A DNA stretch of 64,000 bases from Streptomyces sp. NA02950. GTDB taxonomy: Bacteria; Actinomycetota; Actinomycetes; Streptomycetales; Streptomycetaceae. The DNA is taken from the NCBI RefSeq assembly GCF_013364155.1, contig NZ_CP054916.1:2848501-2912500 (forward strand), in the 5' to 3' direction. Below, piece by piece: positions 17,196 through 28,201 of this stretch (positions are counted from its first letter, which is position 1; each line of letters begins with the position of its first letter). The notes below the pieces were generated by a model that saw only the letters and a program-made list of their open reading frames with translations, did not search any database and was not told where the DNA came from. Both the position numbers and the translations under genes were made by a program.

Positions 17196-18239
17196 TCAGC
17201 CGGCCACCCGCGCGGCGAGCGCGTCTCCGATGTCGTCGGTGGTGCGGGGTGTCGTGGTGTCCCGCCCGGCGAGGTCCTGTGCGACGGCGGTCTCGATCCG
17301 GGCCGCCTCCTCCGTGTAGCCGAGGTGCGACAGGAGCAGCGCCACCGACAGCACGGTCGCGGTCGGGTCGGCCTTGCCGGTGCCCGCGATGTCCGGCGCG
17401 GAGCCGTGGACCGGCTCGAACATCGAGGGGAAGGCGCCGGAGGGGTTGATGTTGCCGCTCGCGGCGAGCCCGATCCCGCCGGTGACGGCGGCCGCGAGGT
17501 CGGTCAGGATGTCGCCGAAGAGGTTGTCGGTGACGATCACGTCGAACCGCTCGGGCTGGGTGACAAAGAAGATCGTCGCGGCGTCGACATGCAGATAGTC
17601 GGTGGTGACCTCGGGGTACTCCTGGCCGACCCGGTCGAAGATGTTCTTCCACAGATGACCGGCGTACACCAGGACGTTGTTCTTGTGCACCAGGGTCAGC
17701 TTCTTGCGCGGCCGGGCGTTGGCGCGCTCGTACGCGTCACGTACCACCCGCTCCACGCCGTACGCCGTGTTCAGGCTGACCTCGGTGGCCACCTCGGCGG
17801 GGGTACCGGTGCGCAGCGAGCCGCCGTTGCCGACGTACGGGCCCTCGGTGCCCTCGCGGACGACCACGAAGTCGATGTCGGGGCGGCCGGCCAGCGGGGT
17901 CGCGGTGTTCGGGAAGAGCTTCGACGGACGCAGGTTGACGTAGTGGTCGAAGGCGAAGCGGAGCTTGAGGAGCAGCCCGCGCTCCAGCACCCCGGAGGGC
18001 ACCGACGGGTCGCCGATGGCACCGAGCAGGATCGCGTCGTGGTCCTTCAGCGACTCCAGTTCGGCGTCCGGCAGGGTCTCGCCGGTGGCGTGCCAGCGCC
18101 GGGCGCCGAGGTCGTAGTTGCGGGTCTCCAGCTTCACGTCCTGCGGAAGGGCCGCCGCGAGGACCTTGAGGCCCTGGGCCACGACCTCCTGGCCGATACC
18201 GTCACCGGGGATCACTGCGAGGCGAAGGGAGCGAGACAT
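17196..18239 (-). CDS. leuB: 3-isopropylmalate dehydrogenase
   Basis: This 347-aa NAD-dependent beta-decarboxylating dehydrogenase turns 3-isopropylmalate into 2-oxoisocaproate in leucine synthesis. It begins [16 protein letters not shown]. It has the substrate-binding [15 protein letters not shown], the catalytic [14 protein letters not shown], and [22 protein letters not shown] for metal binding. [18 protein letters not shown] is the adenosine-binding region. Length is normal. It is transcribed toward ilvE but separated from it by a hairpin and the ilvE leader. Confidence 0.93.
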   Translation of the reverse strand: MSRSLRLAVIPGDGIGQEVVAQGLKVLAAALPQDVKLETRNYDLGARRWHATGETLPDAELESLKDHDAILLGAIGDPSVPSGVLERGLLLKLRFAFDHYVNLRPSKLFPNTATPLAGRPDIDFVVVREGTEGPYVGNGGSLRTGTPAEVATEVSLNTAYGVERVVRDAYERANARPRKKLTLVHKNNVLVYAGHLWKNIFDRVGQEYPEVTTDYLHVDAATIFFVTQPERFDVIVTDNLFGDILTDLAAAVTGGIGLAASGNINPSGAFPSMFEPVHGSAPDIAGTGKADPTATVLSVALLLSHLGYTEEAARIETAVAQDLAGRDTTTPRTTDDIGDALAARVAG

Positions 18240-18375
18240 ACCGGGACCCTACTCCTCGTCCCATGGACTGACACCGGCTGTCCGCCATTCGGACAAACCG
18301 GCGCGCGCCGATCGGTAAGCCGCCGTTCACCCCTCGTACCGCGCGCTGTTGACCGCACGGGGGAGATTCCGGTGC

Positions 18376-19959
18376 ATGGACACACCACGGTTCGGCATCC
18401 CTGAGCCGCTCGCGCGCCGGATGGGCATGGCCGAGCAGCACGCGTACCTGCGGGAGCGGTTCTCCCGCCGGAGGGTGCTGCGCGGGGGTGCGGCCACGGC
18501 GGGCGCGGCCGTCGGCGCGGGGCTGCTGGGCGGCTCGGCGTGCGCCACCGGCGCCCGGCCCTCCCCCGCGGCGGTCCCGGCCCCGCGCCGGGCCACGGTG
18601 GACGGCGCGGTGGTGGCGCCGTTCGGCCGCCACCTGGCCTTCGGCGACGACCCCACGACCCAGATGAGGATCTCCTGGCAGGTGCCGCTGGCGGTGCGGA
18701 AGCCCTATGTGCGGATCGGTCCGGGGCCCGGGGAGCTGTCCCGGAAGGTGGAGGCCGAGGTGCGCCCGCTGCACACCCCCGCGCTCGGCGGCGATCTCCC
18801 CGCGGTCGACCAGTACTACCTGCACGCGGCGGTGGACGGGCTGAGCCCCGATGTCACGTACTACTACGGCGTCGGCCACGAGGGCTGGGACCCGGCCGAC
18901 CCCCGCCGCTTCTCCTCGGTCGGCACCTTCCGCACCGCGCCCGAGCGGCCGGTGCCGTTCGTCTTCACCGCCTTCGGCGACCAGGGCGTGAGCTATCACG
19001 CGCTCGCCAACGACCGGGTGATCCTCGGCCAGAACCCGTCCTTCCATCTGCACGCGGGCGATCTGTGCTACGCGGACACCACCGGCCACGGAAGGAAGTC
19101 CGACCTCTACGACGCCCGGGTCTGGGACTCCTTCCTCGCCCAGACCGACGCGGTGGCGGCGACCGTGCCCTGGATGGTGACCACCGGCAACCACGACATG
19201 GAGGCGTGGTACTCCCCCGAGGGCTACGGCGGACAGCTGGCCCGCTGGTCGCTGCCGCAGAACGGGCCCGCGCCGCGCACGGCGCCCGGCGTCTACTCGT
19301 TCACCTACGGGAACGTGGGCGTGGTCGCGCTGGACGCCAATGACGTCAGCCACGAGATCCCCGCCAATGCCGGCTGGAGCGATGGTGAGCAGACCCGCTG
19401 GCTGGAGCGGCGGCTGACGGCGCTGCGGGCGCGGAACGACATCGACTTCGTGGTGGTCTTCTTCCACCACTGCGCCTTCTCCACGACCAGCTCCCACGCC
19501 TCGGACGGGGGTGTGCGCGACGCGTGGGTGCCACTGTTCGACAAACACCAGGTGGATCTGGTGATCAACGGCCACAACCACGTCTACGAGCGCACCGACG
19601 CCATCCGGGGCGGGAAGGCCGCCCGCCGGGTCCCGGTCGGCGGCGACGCCGACGCGGTACGCGACGGGATCGTCTATGTGACGGCGGGCGGGGCGGGCGC
19701 GGAGCTGTACTCCTTCCCCGTGCCCGACAGTTACGAGGGGAAGGTCAAGGACCTCGACGAGGTGAAGACCTACCACTGGACGAAGGGCGGGGAGAAGAAC
19801 CACGACACCGTGGAGTGGTCACGGGTCCGCTACACCGGCTTCTCCTTCCTCGCGGTGGAGGTGGAGCCCGGCACCGACCCGAAGCTGAAGGTCACGGCAC
19901 TGGCGGAGTCCGGTGAGCGCGTGGATCACTTCACGATCACGCGCTCCCGGCGCCGGTGA
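18376..19959 (+). CDS. Tat-exported metallophosphoesterase (purple acid phosphatase-like)
   Basis: This 527-aa secreted phosphatase has an N-terminal fibronectin-III-like domain and a calcineurin-like catalytic domain. The twin-arginine signal is SRRRVLRGG followed by an Ala/Gly-rich stretch ending in a Cys-containing GGSACATG. Metal ligands are visible as AFGDQG, HAGDLCYAD, TTGNHDME, the FFHHC motif and INGHNHVYER. The ATG at 18376 is chosen because it gives the correct signal length. Two 12-bp repeats directly at the stop (gtgaccggcctg) run into the convergent small gene. The substrate is unknown. Confidence 0.85.
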   Translation: MDTPRFGIPEPLARRMGMAEQHAYLRERFSRRRVLRGGAATAGAAVGAGLLGGSACATGARPSPAAVPAPRRATVDGAVVAPFGRHLAFGDDPTTQMRISWQVPLAVRKPYVRIGPGPGELSRKVEAEVRPLHTPALGGDLPAVDQYYLHAAVDGLSPDVTYYYGVGHEGWDPADPRRFSSVGTFRTAPERPVPFVFTAFGDQGVSYHALANDRVILGQNPSFHLHAGDLCYADTTGHGRKSDLYDARVWDSFLAQTDAVAATVPWMVTTGNHDMEAWYSPEGYGGQLARWSLPQNGPAPRTAPGVYSFTYGNVGVVALDANDVSHEIPANAGWSDGEQTRWLERRLTALRARNDIDFVVVFFHHCAFSTTSSHASDGGVRDAWVPLFDKHQVDLVINGHNHVYERTDAIRGGKAARRVPVGGDADAVRDGIVYVTAGGAGAELYSFPVPDSYEGKVKDLDEVKTYHWTKGGEKNHDTVEWSRVRYTGFSFLAVEVEPGTDPKLKVTALAESGERVDHFTITRSRRR

Positions 19960-20013
19960 CCGGCCTGGTGACCGGCCTGGTGACCGCCTCCGCGACCGGC
20001 CCCGGGACCGGCC

Positions 20014-20136
20014 TCAGTGACCGGTCGAGCCGCCGTTGTCCCGGCGGTCGAGCGCGCGCTGAAGCGCGGCGGCCGCCTTCTGGCGGTCGGTGTTGTCCGT
20101 CTTGCGGCGAACCCTGCGGATGGTCGTCTCGGCCAT
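20014..20136 (-). CDS. Conserved-looking 40-residue basic protein
   Basis: This 40-residue protein, MAETTIRRVRRKT to GGSTGH, starts at an ATG preceded by AAGGAGA at good spacing. It is rich in Arg and predicted to be one helix (DRQKAAAALQRALDRRDN). I do not recognise a function. From memory a similar tiny protein sits beside leuB and the proline genes in other Streptomyces. The strong RBS and isolated position argue that it is real. Confidence 0.65.
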   Translation of the reverse strand: MAETTIRRVRRKTDNTDRQKAAAALQRALDRRDNGGSTGH

Positions 20137-20360
20137 GTTCACGTCTCCTTGGCTGAACCCCGGAAAAGGCCGGGGGGAATCCCCGAGAAGGTGGCAACCG
20201 GAAGGGGGCGGGGGCCTGGATGCGGCAGGGGTCACCTGCGGCTGTGCACCGGCCACGTCCGCCGTCGCTCGATGGAGCGAGACGTTCGGTCTCCACAAAA
20301 GTACGGCAGCCGGGCTTCGGTGTCTGCACAATTAGTCGGACGTCCTACTATCTGAGACGC

Positions 20361-20390
20361 AAAAAACGGCCGATGGAAACCACCGGCCGT
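20361..20390 (-). terminator. Intrinsic terminator
   Basis: On the minus strand ACGGCCG pairs with CGGCCGT, with an inner TGG/CCA pairing, and is followed by TTTTTT. It would stop transcription from the pruA side before the 40-residue gene. Confidence 0.75.
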
Positions 20391-20603
20391 CCTGCTGTTC
20401 CGCGGCGGGCCCGTCCTGATGATCGAGGCCGACCCCCGTCCGACCTCGACCACCGTGGCCGATCCCGTACCACCGTGGGTGACCTTGCCTCTGGTTACCC
20501 ACGTAAACTGCGGTAAATAATGCCTACTTGATTGCCTGACGCTAGCATCGTCACGGCTCGGGCGTCCACAGCTTTACGGCGTATTCCGACTCCGCGCAGC
20601 ACT

Positions 20604-20638
20604 CCGCCCCCGGCCGGTGAGGGCACGGCCGGGGGCGG
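20604..20638 (-). terminator. GC-rich terminator after P5C dehydrogenase gene
   Basis: CCGCCCCCGGCCG and CGGCCGGGGGCGG make a perfect 13-bp stem 31 nt after the stop codon. There is no U-run. Confidence 0.65.
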
Positions 20639-20668
20639 GGTTACGGGGCGCGGAGCGCGCCCGGCAGG

Positions 20669-22300
<1,632 letters not shown>

Positions 22301-22375
22301 GGTGGCCGTTGTCTCCTTCGATCGTCGGGTTACGAGGGGAAGCCCGCGGGCTGCGGGGGGCTGCGGGGCGGGGCG

Positions 22376-23302
22376 TCAGCCGCGGCTGACCAGCGAGCGC
22401 AGGAAGAACGCGAGGTTCGCGGGGCGCTCCGCGAGGCGGCGCATGAAGTACCCATACCAGTCTGTTCCATACGGGACGTAAACCCGCATCCGGTGCCCTT
22501 CCGCCACCAGCCGCGCCTGCTCGGCCTCGCGGATCCCGTAGAGCATCTGGAACTCGTACTCGTCCAGCTTGCGGCCGACGCGGCGGGCCAGCTCCTGGGC
22601 GATGGCGACCATGCGCGGATCATGCGAGCCGATCATGGGGTAGCCGTCACCGGCCATCAGGATCTTCAGACAGCGCACATACGCCCGATCCACCTCGCGC
22701 TTGTCCTGGTAGGCGACGCTCGCGGGCTCGTTGTACGCGCCTTTCACCAGCCGCACCCGGGAGCCTTCCCCGGCCAGCGCCCGGCAGTCGTCCTCGGTGC
22801 GGAACAGATACGACTGCACCACCGCGCCGGTCTGCGGGAAGCGGCCGCGCAGCTCGCCGAGGATCGCCAGGGTGGAGTCCGCGGTGGTGTGGTCCTCCAT
22901 GTCCAGGGTGACGGTCGTCCCCGCCTCGGCCGCCGCCTCGACGACCGGGGTGACATTGGCGAGCGCCACCTCGTGCCCGCCGGGCAGCGCCTGGCCGAAG
23001 GCCGACAGCTTGACCGACATCTCCGCACGGGCGCCGAGCCCCTCGGTGGCCAGTGCCTCGGCCAGCGCGAGATAGGCGTCCCGGCTGCGGAGCGCCTCGG
23101 CGCGGTCGGTGATGTCCTCACCCAGATGGTCGAGGGTGACCTCGAGCCCGCGCGAGGTCAGGGACCGCACGGCCGCCAGCGATTCGCCCAGTCGCTCCCC
23201 GGCCACGAACCGGTCCACCATCGGGCGGGTGACCGGCGCGGCCGAGACGACTCGGCGGATGGCGGCACTGCGCGACGCGGCGAGCAGCACGGGTCCCAGC
23301 AC
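22376..23302 (-). CDS. putB: Proline dehydrogenase
   Basis: This 308-aa FAD-dependent enzyme oxidises proline to P5C and passes electrons to the respiratory chain. The (beta/alpha)8 barrel shows VTLDMEDHTTADSTL, RVRLVKGAYNEP and the C-terminal RRLAERPANLAFFLRSLV, whose paired arginines bind the proline carboxylate. It is the monofunctional, short PRODH type. It reads divergently from a PucR-type regulator, which is the likely controller. Confidence 0.92.
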   Translation of the reverse strand: MLGPVLLAASRSAAIRRVVSAAPVTRPMVDRFVAGERLGESLAAVRSLTSRGLEVTLDHLGEDITDRAEALRSRDAYLALAEALATEGLGARAEMSVKLSAFGQALPGGHEVALANVTPVVEAAAEAGTTVTLDMEDHTTADSTLAILGELRGRFPQTGAVVQSYLFRTEDDCRALAGEGSRVRLVKGAYNEPASVAYQDKREVDRAYVRCLKILMAGDGYPMIGSHDPRMVAIAQELARRVGRKLDEYEFQMLYGIREAEQARLVAEGHRMRVYVPYGTDWYGYFMRRLAERPANLAFFLRSLVSRG

Positions 23303-23384
23303 GGGGCACCTCCACGATGACAGCCGTCGAACGGCACCAACAACTCACCGTGAAACCTAAGGATCTCTCGTATCCGCGGCCATC

Positions 23385-23394
23385 GACAGCTGTC
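23385..23394. promoter_or_regulatory. Palindrome in the putB/pucR divergent promoter region
   Basis: GACAGCTGTC is a perfect 10-bp palindrome midway in the 167-nt divergent gap. A CAGA-CA-TCTG element follows some 30 nt later. They are possible sites for the adjacent regulator, without further proof. Confidence 0.3.
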
Positions 23395-23469
23395 CTACAT
23401 CCGTGTCCGGGATCTCAGACATCTGTATGAGAATGGGGGAGGCGGATCCGGGAAGGAGGCGAGCGGCCG

Positions 23470-24726
23470 GTGCGTGACGACTATCAGCAGCTGGTGGACG
23501 AGATCACGGCGGCGCTCGGCGCGCCCGCCACACTGGAGAACCGCGACTTCGCCCTGATCGCCTTCGGTGCTCACGACAGCGGTGACGCCGAGGAACCGGC
23601 GCTGGACCCGGTGCGTACCCGCTCCATCCTCCAGCGGCGCTCGACGGCGGCGGTGCGGGCCTGGTTCGAGGCGTTCGGGATCGCCCGCGCCCAGGCCCCG
23701 CTGCGGATCCCGCCGGATCCGGCGGCCGGGGTGTTCATGGGCCGTATCTGCCTGCCCGTGCGGCACCGCGGCGTGGTGCACGGCTATGTGTGGCTGCTGG
23801 ACGACGGCCACCTCTCCGACCTGGAGTTCGGCGGCCCTTCGGGGGCGCCGGACCCGCGGCTGGCGCGGGCCATGGAGACCGCCGCGCGCATCGGCGCGCT
23901 GCTGGCGGCCGAGGCACGGGCCGGGGAGGAGCTGGGCGAACTGCTCGGCGAGCTGCTGACCGGACCGCCGGGCGGCCGGGACGCGGCCCGCGCGGGGCTC
24001 CGGGCCGCGCTGCGGCAGGCGGCCGACGGTCCGCTGGCGCTGGTGGCGGTGGTGCCCTGGACCCCGGACACCGGTGCGGACGCCGACCATCCGGGGCTCC
24101 CCCGGCTGCCGGGGATCGCGGCCGCCTGTGTGGTGCCCGGCGCCGCGGACGCCACTCTGGCCGCCCTGGTCCGGCTGCGCGCCCCCAGCGCGCTGGACCC
24201 GGCCCGCGCCACCGCCGAACAGCTGCTGCGCTCCCCCCGCGCCAGCGCCCCGAGCGGGCCCGCCCCCGAGCTGCCGCCGGGCGGCGGCCGGGAGACGGCC
24301 GCGGGCGTCTCCGGACCGCGCCGCGGTCTGGACGAGCTGCCCACCGCCTGGGGCGAGGCACTGGCCGCCGCCCGCGCCGCCCGCGCGGACGCCCGGCTCG
24401 GCCCGGTGGCCGAATGGACCGCCATCGGCCCGTACCGGCTGCTGGCCGGTCTGCCCCCGACCCGGCCGGACGCGGCCGTCCGCCCCCTCCTGGAGCGCAG
24501 CCACGCCGAACTCGCCCGTACCGCCGAGGCGTTCCTCGACTGCGCCGGACAGGCCTCCCGGACCGCCCAGCTGCTCGGCGTCCACCGCCAGACCCTCTAC
24601 TACCGCCTCTCCCGCGTGAAGCAGCTGACCGGCCTCGACCTGGACTCCGGCGAGGACCGTCTGCTCCTCCACATGGCCCTCAAGGCGGCCCGCCTGGACC
24701 CGTCCGGCGGGCCGGACGGCGGGTGA
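23470..24726 (+). CDS. PucR-family transcriptional regulator (probable proline catabolism activator)
   Basis: This 418-aa protein starts at GTG 23470. A central GGDEF-like/PucR middle domain is followed by a C-terminal PucR-type [23 protein letters not shown] then [15 protein letters not shown]. The middle region is Ala/Pro/Arg-rich. It is divergent from the proline dehydrogenase gene, the arrangement in which PucR-type proteins activate proline catabolism in actinobacteria; the specific role here is inferred from position. Confidence 0.85.
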   Translation: MRDDYQQLVDEITAALGAPATLENRDFALIAFGAHDSGDAEEPALDPVRTRSILQRRSTAAVRAWFEAFGIARAQAPLRIPPDPAAGVFMGRICLPVRHRGVVHGYVWLLDDGHLSDLEFGGPSGAPDPRLARAMETAARIGALLAAEARAGEELGELLGELLTGPPGGRDAARAGLRAALRQAADGPLALVAVVPWTPDTGADADHPGLPRLPGIAAACVVPGAADATLAALVRLRAPSALDPARATAEQLLRSPRASAPSGPAPELPPGGGRETAAGVSGPRRGLDELPTAWGEALAAARAARADARLGPVAEWTAIGPYRLLAGLPPTRPDAAVRPLLERSHAELARTAEAFLDCAGQASRTAQLLGVHRQTLYYRLSRVKQLTGLDLDSGEDRLLLHMALKAARLDPSGGPDGG

Positions 24727-24769
24727 CCGGGATCGGCGCACGCCGCGGGTGGGGGGACCGCGCCGAGGG

Positions 24770-25337
24770 TCATTTCACCGGGAACGCCACGTCGCAGACC
24801 TCGTCCTCCGGGCCCGCCGCGCGCCAGTGTGCGCAGTAGACCTCGCGGCAGGGGCCGGTGACGGTCAGACCCTCGTCGGCGGTCCAGCGCTCGACCGCGT
24901 CGCAGGCCGAGGTGCTCTGCGGAGAGGCGACCTGAGCCTTGGTCAGCCGGGTGTGCGCCAGCCGGCGGGCGGGCTCATGGCGCAGCGAGACCTCACGGCT
25001 GTGGGCGGCGGCGTGCTCCTCGGCGGCGGCACGGTCGGCGACCGGGACACACGCCTCGGCCCTCGGCGACGGCCCAGTAGTCCGCCGCCTCGCGCGCCGC
25101 CCACTCCCCCGGGAGCTCCAGCACCCGGCCGATCCGCTCCAGCGGCATGTCCAGCCGCCGCGGCAGCGCCACCAGCCGTGCCCGCTCCACCTGGTCGACG
25201 CCGTACCAGCGGTAGCCGGTGGTCCCGTCGACCTGGTCGGGGGCCAGCAGCCCCAGCCGGTCGTAGAGCCGGAGCGCCTTGGGCGACAGCCGCGTTCTGC
25301 GTGCGAACGCGCCAATACTGAGCAGGGGTGGTTCCAG
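24770..25337 (-). pseudogene. Decayed MerR-family regulator
   Basis: The N-terminal MerR HTH is intact in one frame: LLSIGAFARRTRLSPKALRL, YDRLGLLAPDQVDGTTGYRW, then the coiled linker ending DYWAVAEGR. The C-terminal effector-binding (GyrI-like) end is in another frame: CVPVADRAAAEEH to EVCDVAFPVK. The middle, which in such regulators spans roughly 70 or more residues, is missing, so an internal deletion with frameshift fused the halves near 25065. The apparent start is a CTG at 25337 after a good GGAGGAA, where family members would have ATG. I judge it dead. Confidence 0.8.
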
Positions 25338-25445
25338 GGTTGCGTTCCTCCGTCCGGGCACCGCGCCCGGTGACCCACACGCTGGAGTCCGACCCTTGGG
25401 CAAGGTCAAGCGCCCGCGCCCCCGGCCGGGTCCCGGCGGCCGGAG

Positions 25446-26039
25446 TCAGTCCGACGGCCCCGGGCGGGTGCCGCTGAGGATCCGCCGCATGGCCTCGATC
25501 AGCTCCTGCGCGTCCGGGGTGAGGTCGGGGTTGATGGCCATCTGGACCACCATGCCGCTCACCAGCGTCATGTAGAAGGAGCCCAGGGTCCGGGCGGTCT
25601 CCTCGTCGACCTCGCGCTCGTCGATGCCGTGGAAGAGCGCCACCAGCCCCAGCCGCCCTTCCGGCTGGGCCTTGGCGAACGCCTCCCGCAGCTCGGGATC
25701 GCGCTCGACCTGCATGATGGCCTCCAACTGGGCCCGCCACACCGCCTGGTGCTTGTTGAACAGCTCCAGGGCCCGGGTCCAGCCCGACTCGAACCGGCCG
25801 ACCAGATCGCTGCCGGTCGCGGCGTCGTCCGCGAGGGACCGCTGGACGTCATCGGCCCAGTCGCCCATGGCGGCGAAGAGCGCCTCCCGCATCAGGGCGT
25901 CCTTGGAGCCGTAGTGGTAGCCGATGGAGGCCAGGTTGGCGCCGGAGGCGGCCACGATGTCCCGCGCCGTCGTACGCGACCAGCCCTTTTCCAGCAGGCA
26001 ACGTTTCGCCCCGGCCAGCAGATCCTCTCGATGTCCCAT
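25446..26039 (-). CDS. TetR-family regulator, divergent from MFS exporter
   Basis: This 197-aa protein has an N-terminal HTH (REDLLAGAKRCLLEKGWSRT, TARDIVAASGANLASIGYHY, GSKDALMREAL) and a larger TetR ligand domain. It is divergent from the MFS gene at 26137 across 97 nt that contain palindromic elements. It most likely represses that exporter and itself until a toxic ligand binds. The ligand is unknown. Confidence 0.88.
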   Translation of the reverse strand: MGHREDLLAGAKRCLLEKGWSRTTARDIVAASGANLASIGYHYGSKDALMREALFAAMGDWADDVQRSLADDAATGSDLVGRFESGWTRALELFNKHQAVWRAQLEAIMQVERDPELREAFAKAQPEGRLGLVALFHGIDEREVDEETARTLGSFYMTLVSGMVVQMAINPDLTPDAQELIEAMRRILSGTRPGPSD

Positions 26040-26112
26040 GACTCCAGCCTATCCCGAAGCCATACGGCCGTCCTAGACATACGTCTTACACGTTCGTACT
26101 AGACAACCGTTT

Positions 26113-26126
26113 TATACGACCGTATA
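26113..26126. promoter_or_regulatory. Probable TetR operator before MFS gene
   Basis: TATACG-AC-CGTATA is a 6+6-bp inverted repeat ending 10 nt before the MFS ATG. Related half-sites (CATACG, CGTAC) recur at 26058-26105 in the same gap. This fits repression by the divergent TetR gene. Confidence 0.5.
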
Positions 26127-26136
26127 TTTCTTGGGC

Positions 26137-27750
26137 ATGACGACCACTTCTCCCGACTCCCGCGCCGGACGCAAGGAATGGATCGCCTTCGCGGTCCTGA
26201 TGCTTCCGCTCCTCCTGGTCTCCATGGATGTGTCGGTGCTGTACTTCGCGGTTCCGGCCATCAGCCGTGAACTGGACCCGAGTTCGACGCAACAGCTGTG
26301 GATCTTCGACATCTACGCCTTCGCGCTGGCCGGGCTGCTGATCACGATGGGGTCGCTGGGGGACCGGATCGGACGCCGGAAGCTGCTGCTGTTCGGCGCC
26401 GTGGCGTTCGGCACCGCGTCCGTCGCTGCGGCGTACGCGCGGAACGCCGAGATGCTCATCGCCGCGCGGGCCGGGCTCGGCATCGGCGGCGCGACCCTGA
26501 TGCCCTCCACCATGGCGCTGGTCCGCAATATCTTCCAGGACGACAAGCAGCGCGGTCAGGCCATCGCGATCTGGTCGTCGGCCATGGCGGGCGGGGTCGC
26601 GCTCGGCTCGGTGATGAGTGGGGTGATGCTCAATCACTTCTGGTGGGGCTCGGTCTTCCTGGTCAATGTCCCGGCGATGGCGCTGCTGCTGGTGCTGGTG
26701 CCCGTCCTGGTACCGGAGTTCAAGGACCCCAAGCCCGGCCGGTTCGATCTGCTGAGCGTGCCGCTGTCGATGGGTGCAGTCCTCCCGGTGATCTACGGGC
26801 TGAAGAAGATGTCGGCCGACAACAGCGTGAGCCTGGTCCCGGTACTGTCGATCGTGGCCGGTCTGGCGATCGGCGCGGTCTTCGTACGGCGTCAGCTCAC
26901 CCGGCGGGACGCCATGATCAGCCCCGAGCTGTTCCGCAACCGCGGCTTCGGACCGTCGATCGCGATCAACTCACTGGCCACCTTCGCCATGATGGGCTCG
27001 GCCTACTTCACCACCCAGTACCTGCAATCGGTGCTGGGGAAGGGCCCGCTGGAGGCCGCGCTGTGGAGTCTGGTCCCGTCGGTCTCCGTCGCGTTCGCCG
27101 GGCCGATCGCGAGCGTGCTCGTCCAGCGCGGCGCCAACCGCGCCTATGTGATCAGCGGTGGCTTCGTCCTCGGAGCGGTGGGTTACGGGGTACTGGCCAT
27201 GGCCGGGACGGACGCGCTGTGGACCGTGCTCATCGGCGCCGCCCTGCTCGCCAGCGGCATCGTCATGGTGATGGCGCTGGTCACCGACATGGCGATCGGC
27301 TCCGTACCGCCGAAGCGGGCCGGATCGGCAGCCGCCCTGCTGGAGACCGGCCAGGAGTTCGGCGGCGCGATGGGCATGGCCGTGCTCGGCAGCGTCGGCA
27401 CCGCCGTCTACCGCGCCGACGTCAAGGACACGCTGCCGGACGGGCTGCCGCCCGTCGCGGTGGACGCGGTGCGCGAAACGCTGGGCATCGCCAACGCGGT
27501 GGCCGAGCGGCTGCCCGGACGGACCGGGGACCTGGTGCTGGATGCCGCACGCGAGGGGTTCACCCACGGCATGCAGATCGCGAGCATCACCGGAGCCGGT
27601 GTGCTGGTCGCGGGCGCCGTTCTGTCGACCATGACCCTGCGCCAGCTGCGGATCGCCAAGACCACCGCCCCGGCCGCGGGCCCCTCCGAAGCCTCCACCG
27701 GCGCCGACACCGGTGACGCCGCGGCCTCCACCTCCGCCTCCGGCCACTGA
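26137..27750 (+). CDS. MFS drug exporter, DHA2 (14-TMS) type
   Basis: This 537-aa membrane protein belongs to the EmrB/QacA-like major facilitator group that exports drugs with protons. TM1 has the DHA2 motif VSMDVSVLYFAVPAI, and the loop motif GSLGDRIGRRKLLL lies between TM2 and TM3. Motif C-like glycines follow in TM5. The C-terminus is an Ala/Thr/Ser-rich cytoplasmic tail. The ATG at 26137 is preferred over the TTG two codons earlier. There is little RBS, and the operator lies only 10 nt upstream, so the transcript may be nearly leaderless. The substrate is unknown. Confidence 0.88.
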   Translation: MTTTSPDSRAGRKEWIAFAVLMLPLLLVSMDVSVLYFAVPAISRELDPSSTQQLWIFDIYAFALAGLLITMGSLGDRIGRRKLLLFGAVAFGTASVAAAYARNAEMLIAARAGLGIGGATLMPSTMALVRNIFQDDKQRGQAIAIWSSAMAGGVALGSVMSGVMLNHFWWGSVFLVNVPAMALLLVLVPVLVPEFKDPKPGRFDLLSVPLSMGAVLPVIYGLKKMSADNSVSLVPVLSIVAGLAIGAVFVRRQLTRRDAMISPELFRNRGFGPSIAINSLATFAMMGSAYFTTQYLQSVLGKGPLEAALWSLVPSVSVAFAGPIASVLVQRGANRAYVISGGFVLGAVGYGVLAMAGTDALWTVLIGAALLASGIVMVMALVTDMAIGSVPPKRAGSAAALLETGQEFGGAMGMAVLGSVGTAVYRADVKDTLPDGLPPVAVDAVRETLGIANAVAERLPGRTGDLVLDAAREGFTHGMQIASITGAGVLVAGAVLSTMTLRQLRIAKTTAPAAGPSEASTGADTGDAAASTSASGH

Positions 27751-27788
27751 TCCCGGACCCCGGGCACCGCGGCCCTCCGGCGTCCCGG

Positions 27789-28060
27789 TCAGTCGCCCAG
27801 ACCGCGCGGCACCACCGCGAGCCCCCCCGAAGAACTCCCGGTCGGCGTCCGCCCCGAGGGGGTGCCGCGCCGTGTAGGCCATGTACGGGAAGCCGGCGGG
27901 CGGCAGTTCGGAGGACAACGGCGCCCTCACCCGACAGCGGGCCGAGATGTTCCAGCTGGATCGCCCCGATGACATGACCGAGCAGTGTGCGCAGCGCGAT
28001 GACCCGCCGCTCGCCCTCGATCCCCGCCTCGGCGAGGATCGCGGCCACTGCGCGCCGACG
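27789..28060 (-). pseudogene. Remnant of a TetR regulator C-terminal domain
   Basis: Three short pieces in successive frames spell the end of a TetR ligand domain. They are VIALRTLLGHVIGAIQLEHL with GPLSGEG, then LSSELPPAGFPYMAYTARHP with LGADADREFF, then GGLAVVPRGLGD and a stop. The second switch sits at a seven-C run (27822-27828, plus strand), and the first lies between about 27917 and 27935. The DNA-binding domain is absent. It is dead DNA left between two MFS genes, perhaps the former partner of one of them. Confidence 0.72.
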
Positions 28061-28128
28061 GCCCGCGCCCCGCAGCCGGACCCCGCGGCCTGACGCCCGG
28101 CTCCGGGCGGACGGCTCCGGGCGGAAAG

Positions 28129-28179
28129 CCCACAAGGGCCCTCGTTCCGCGGGAGAGCGCGGAACGGAGGGCCCGTGGG
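28129..28179. terminator. Long hairpin terminator between MFS genes
   Basis: CCCAC plus GGGCCCTCGTTCCGCG pair with CGCGGAACGGAGGGCCC plus GTGGG, with one bulged base, a 2-nt AA bulge and a small loop. It lies 23 nt after the stop of the minus-strand MFS gene and can work on either strand. Confidence 0.75.
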
Positions 28180-28201
28180 ACAGCGGCCGGGGGTGCCGCC
28201 G

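Larger units (their letters stand above)
20137..20668. other. Long intergenic region with two terminators
   Basis: This 530-nt gap holds no convincing gene. It contains a GC hairpin just after pruA (20604-20638) and a T-tailed terminator (20361-20390), both for the minus strand. The AT-richer stretch 20490-20560 between them has no clear tRNA or riboswitch shape that I can see. The part nearest 20137 must carry the promoter of the 40-residue gene. Confidence 0.5.

Noticed and set aside
20490..20560. AT-richer stretch as a tRNA or riboswitch
   Set aside because: I could not fold a cloverleaf or match a known aptamer by eye.
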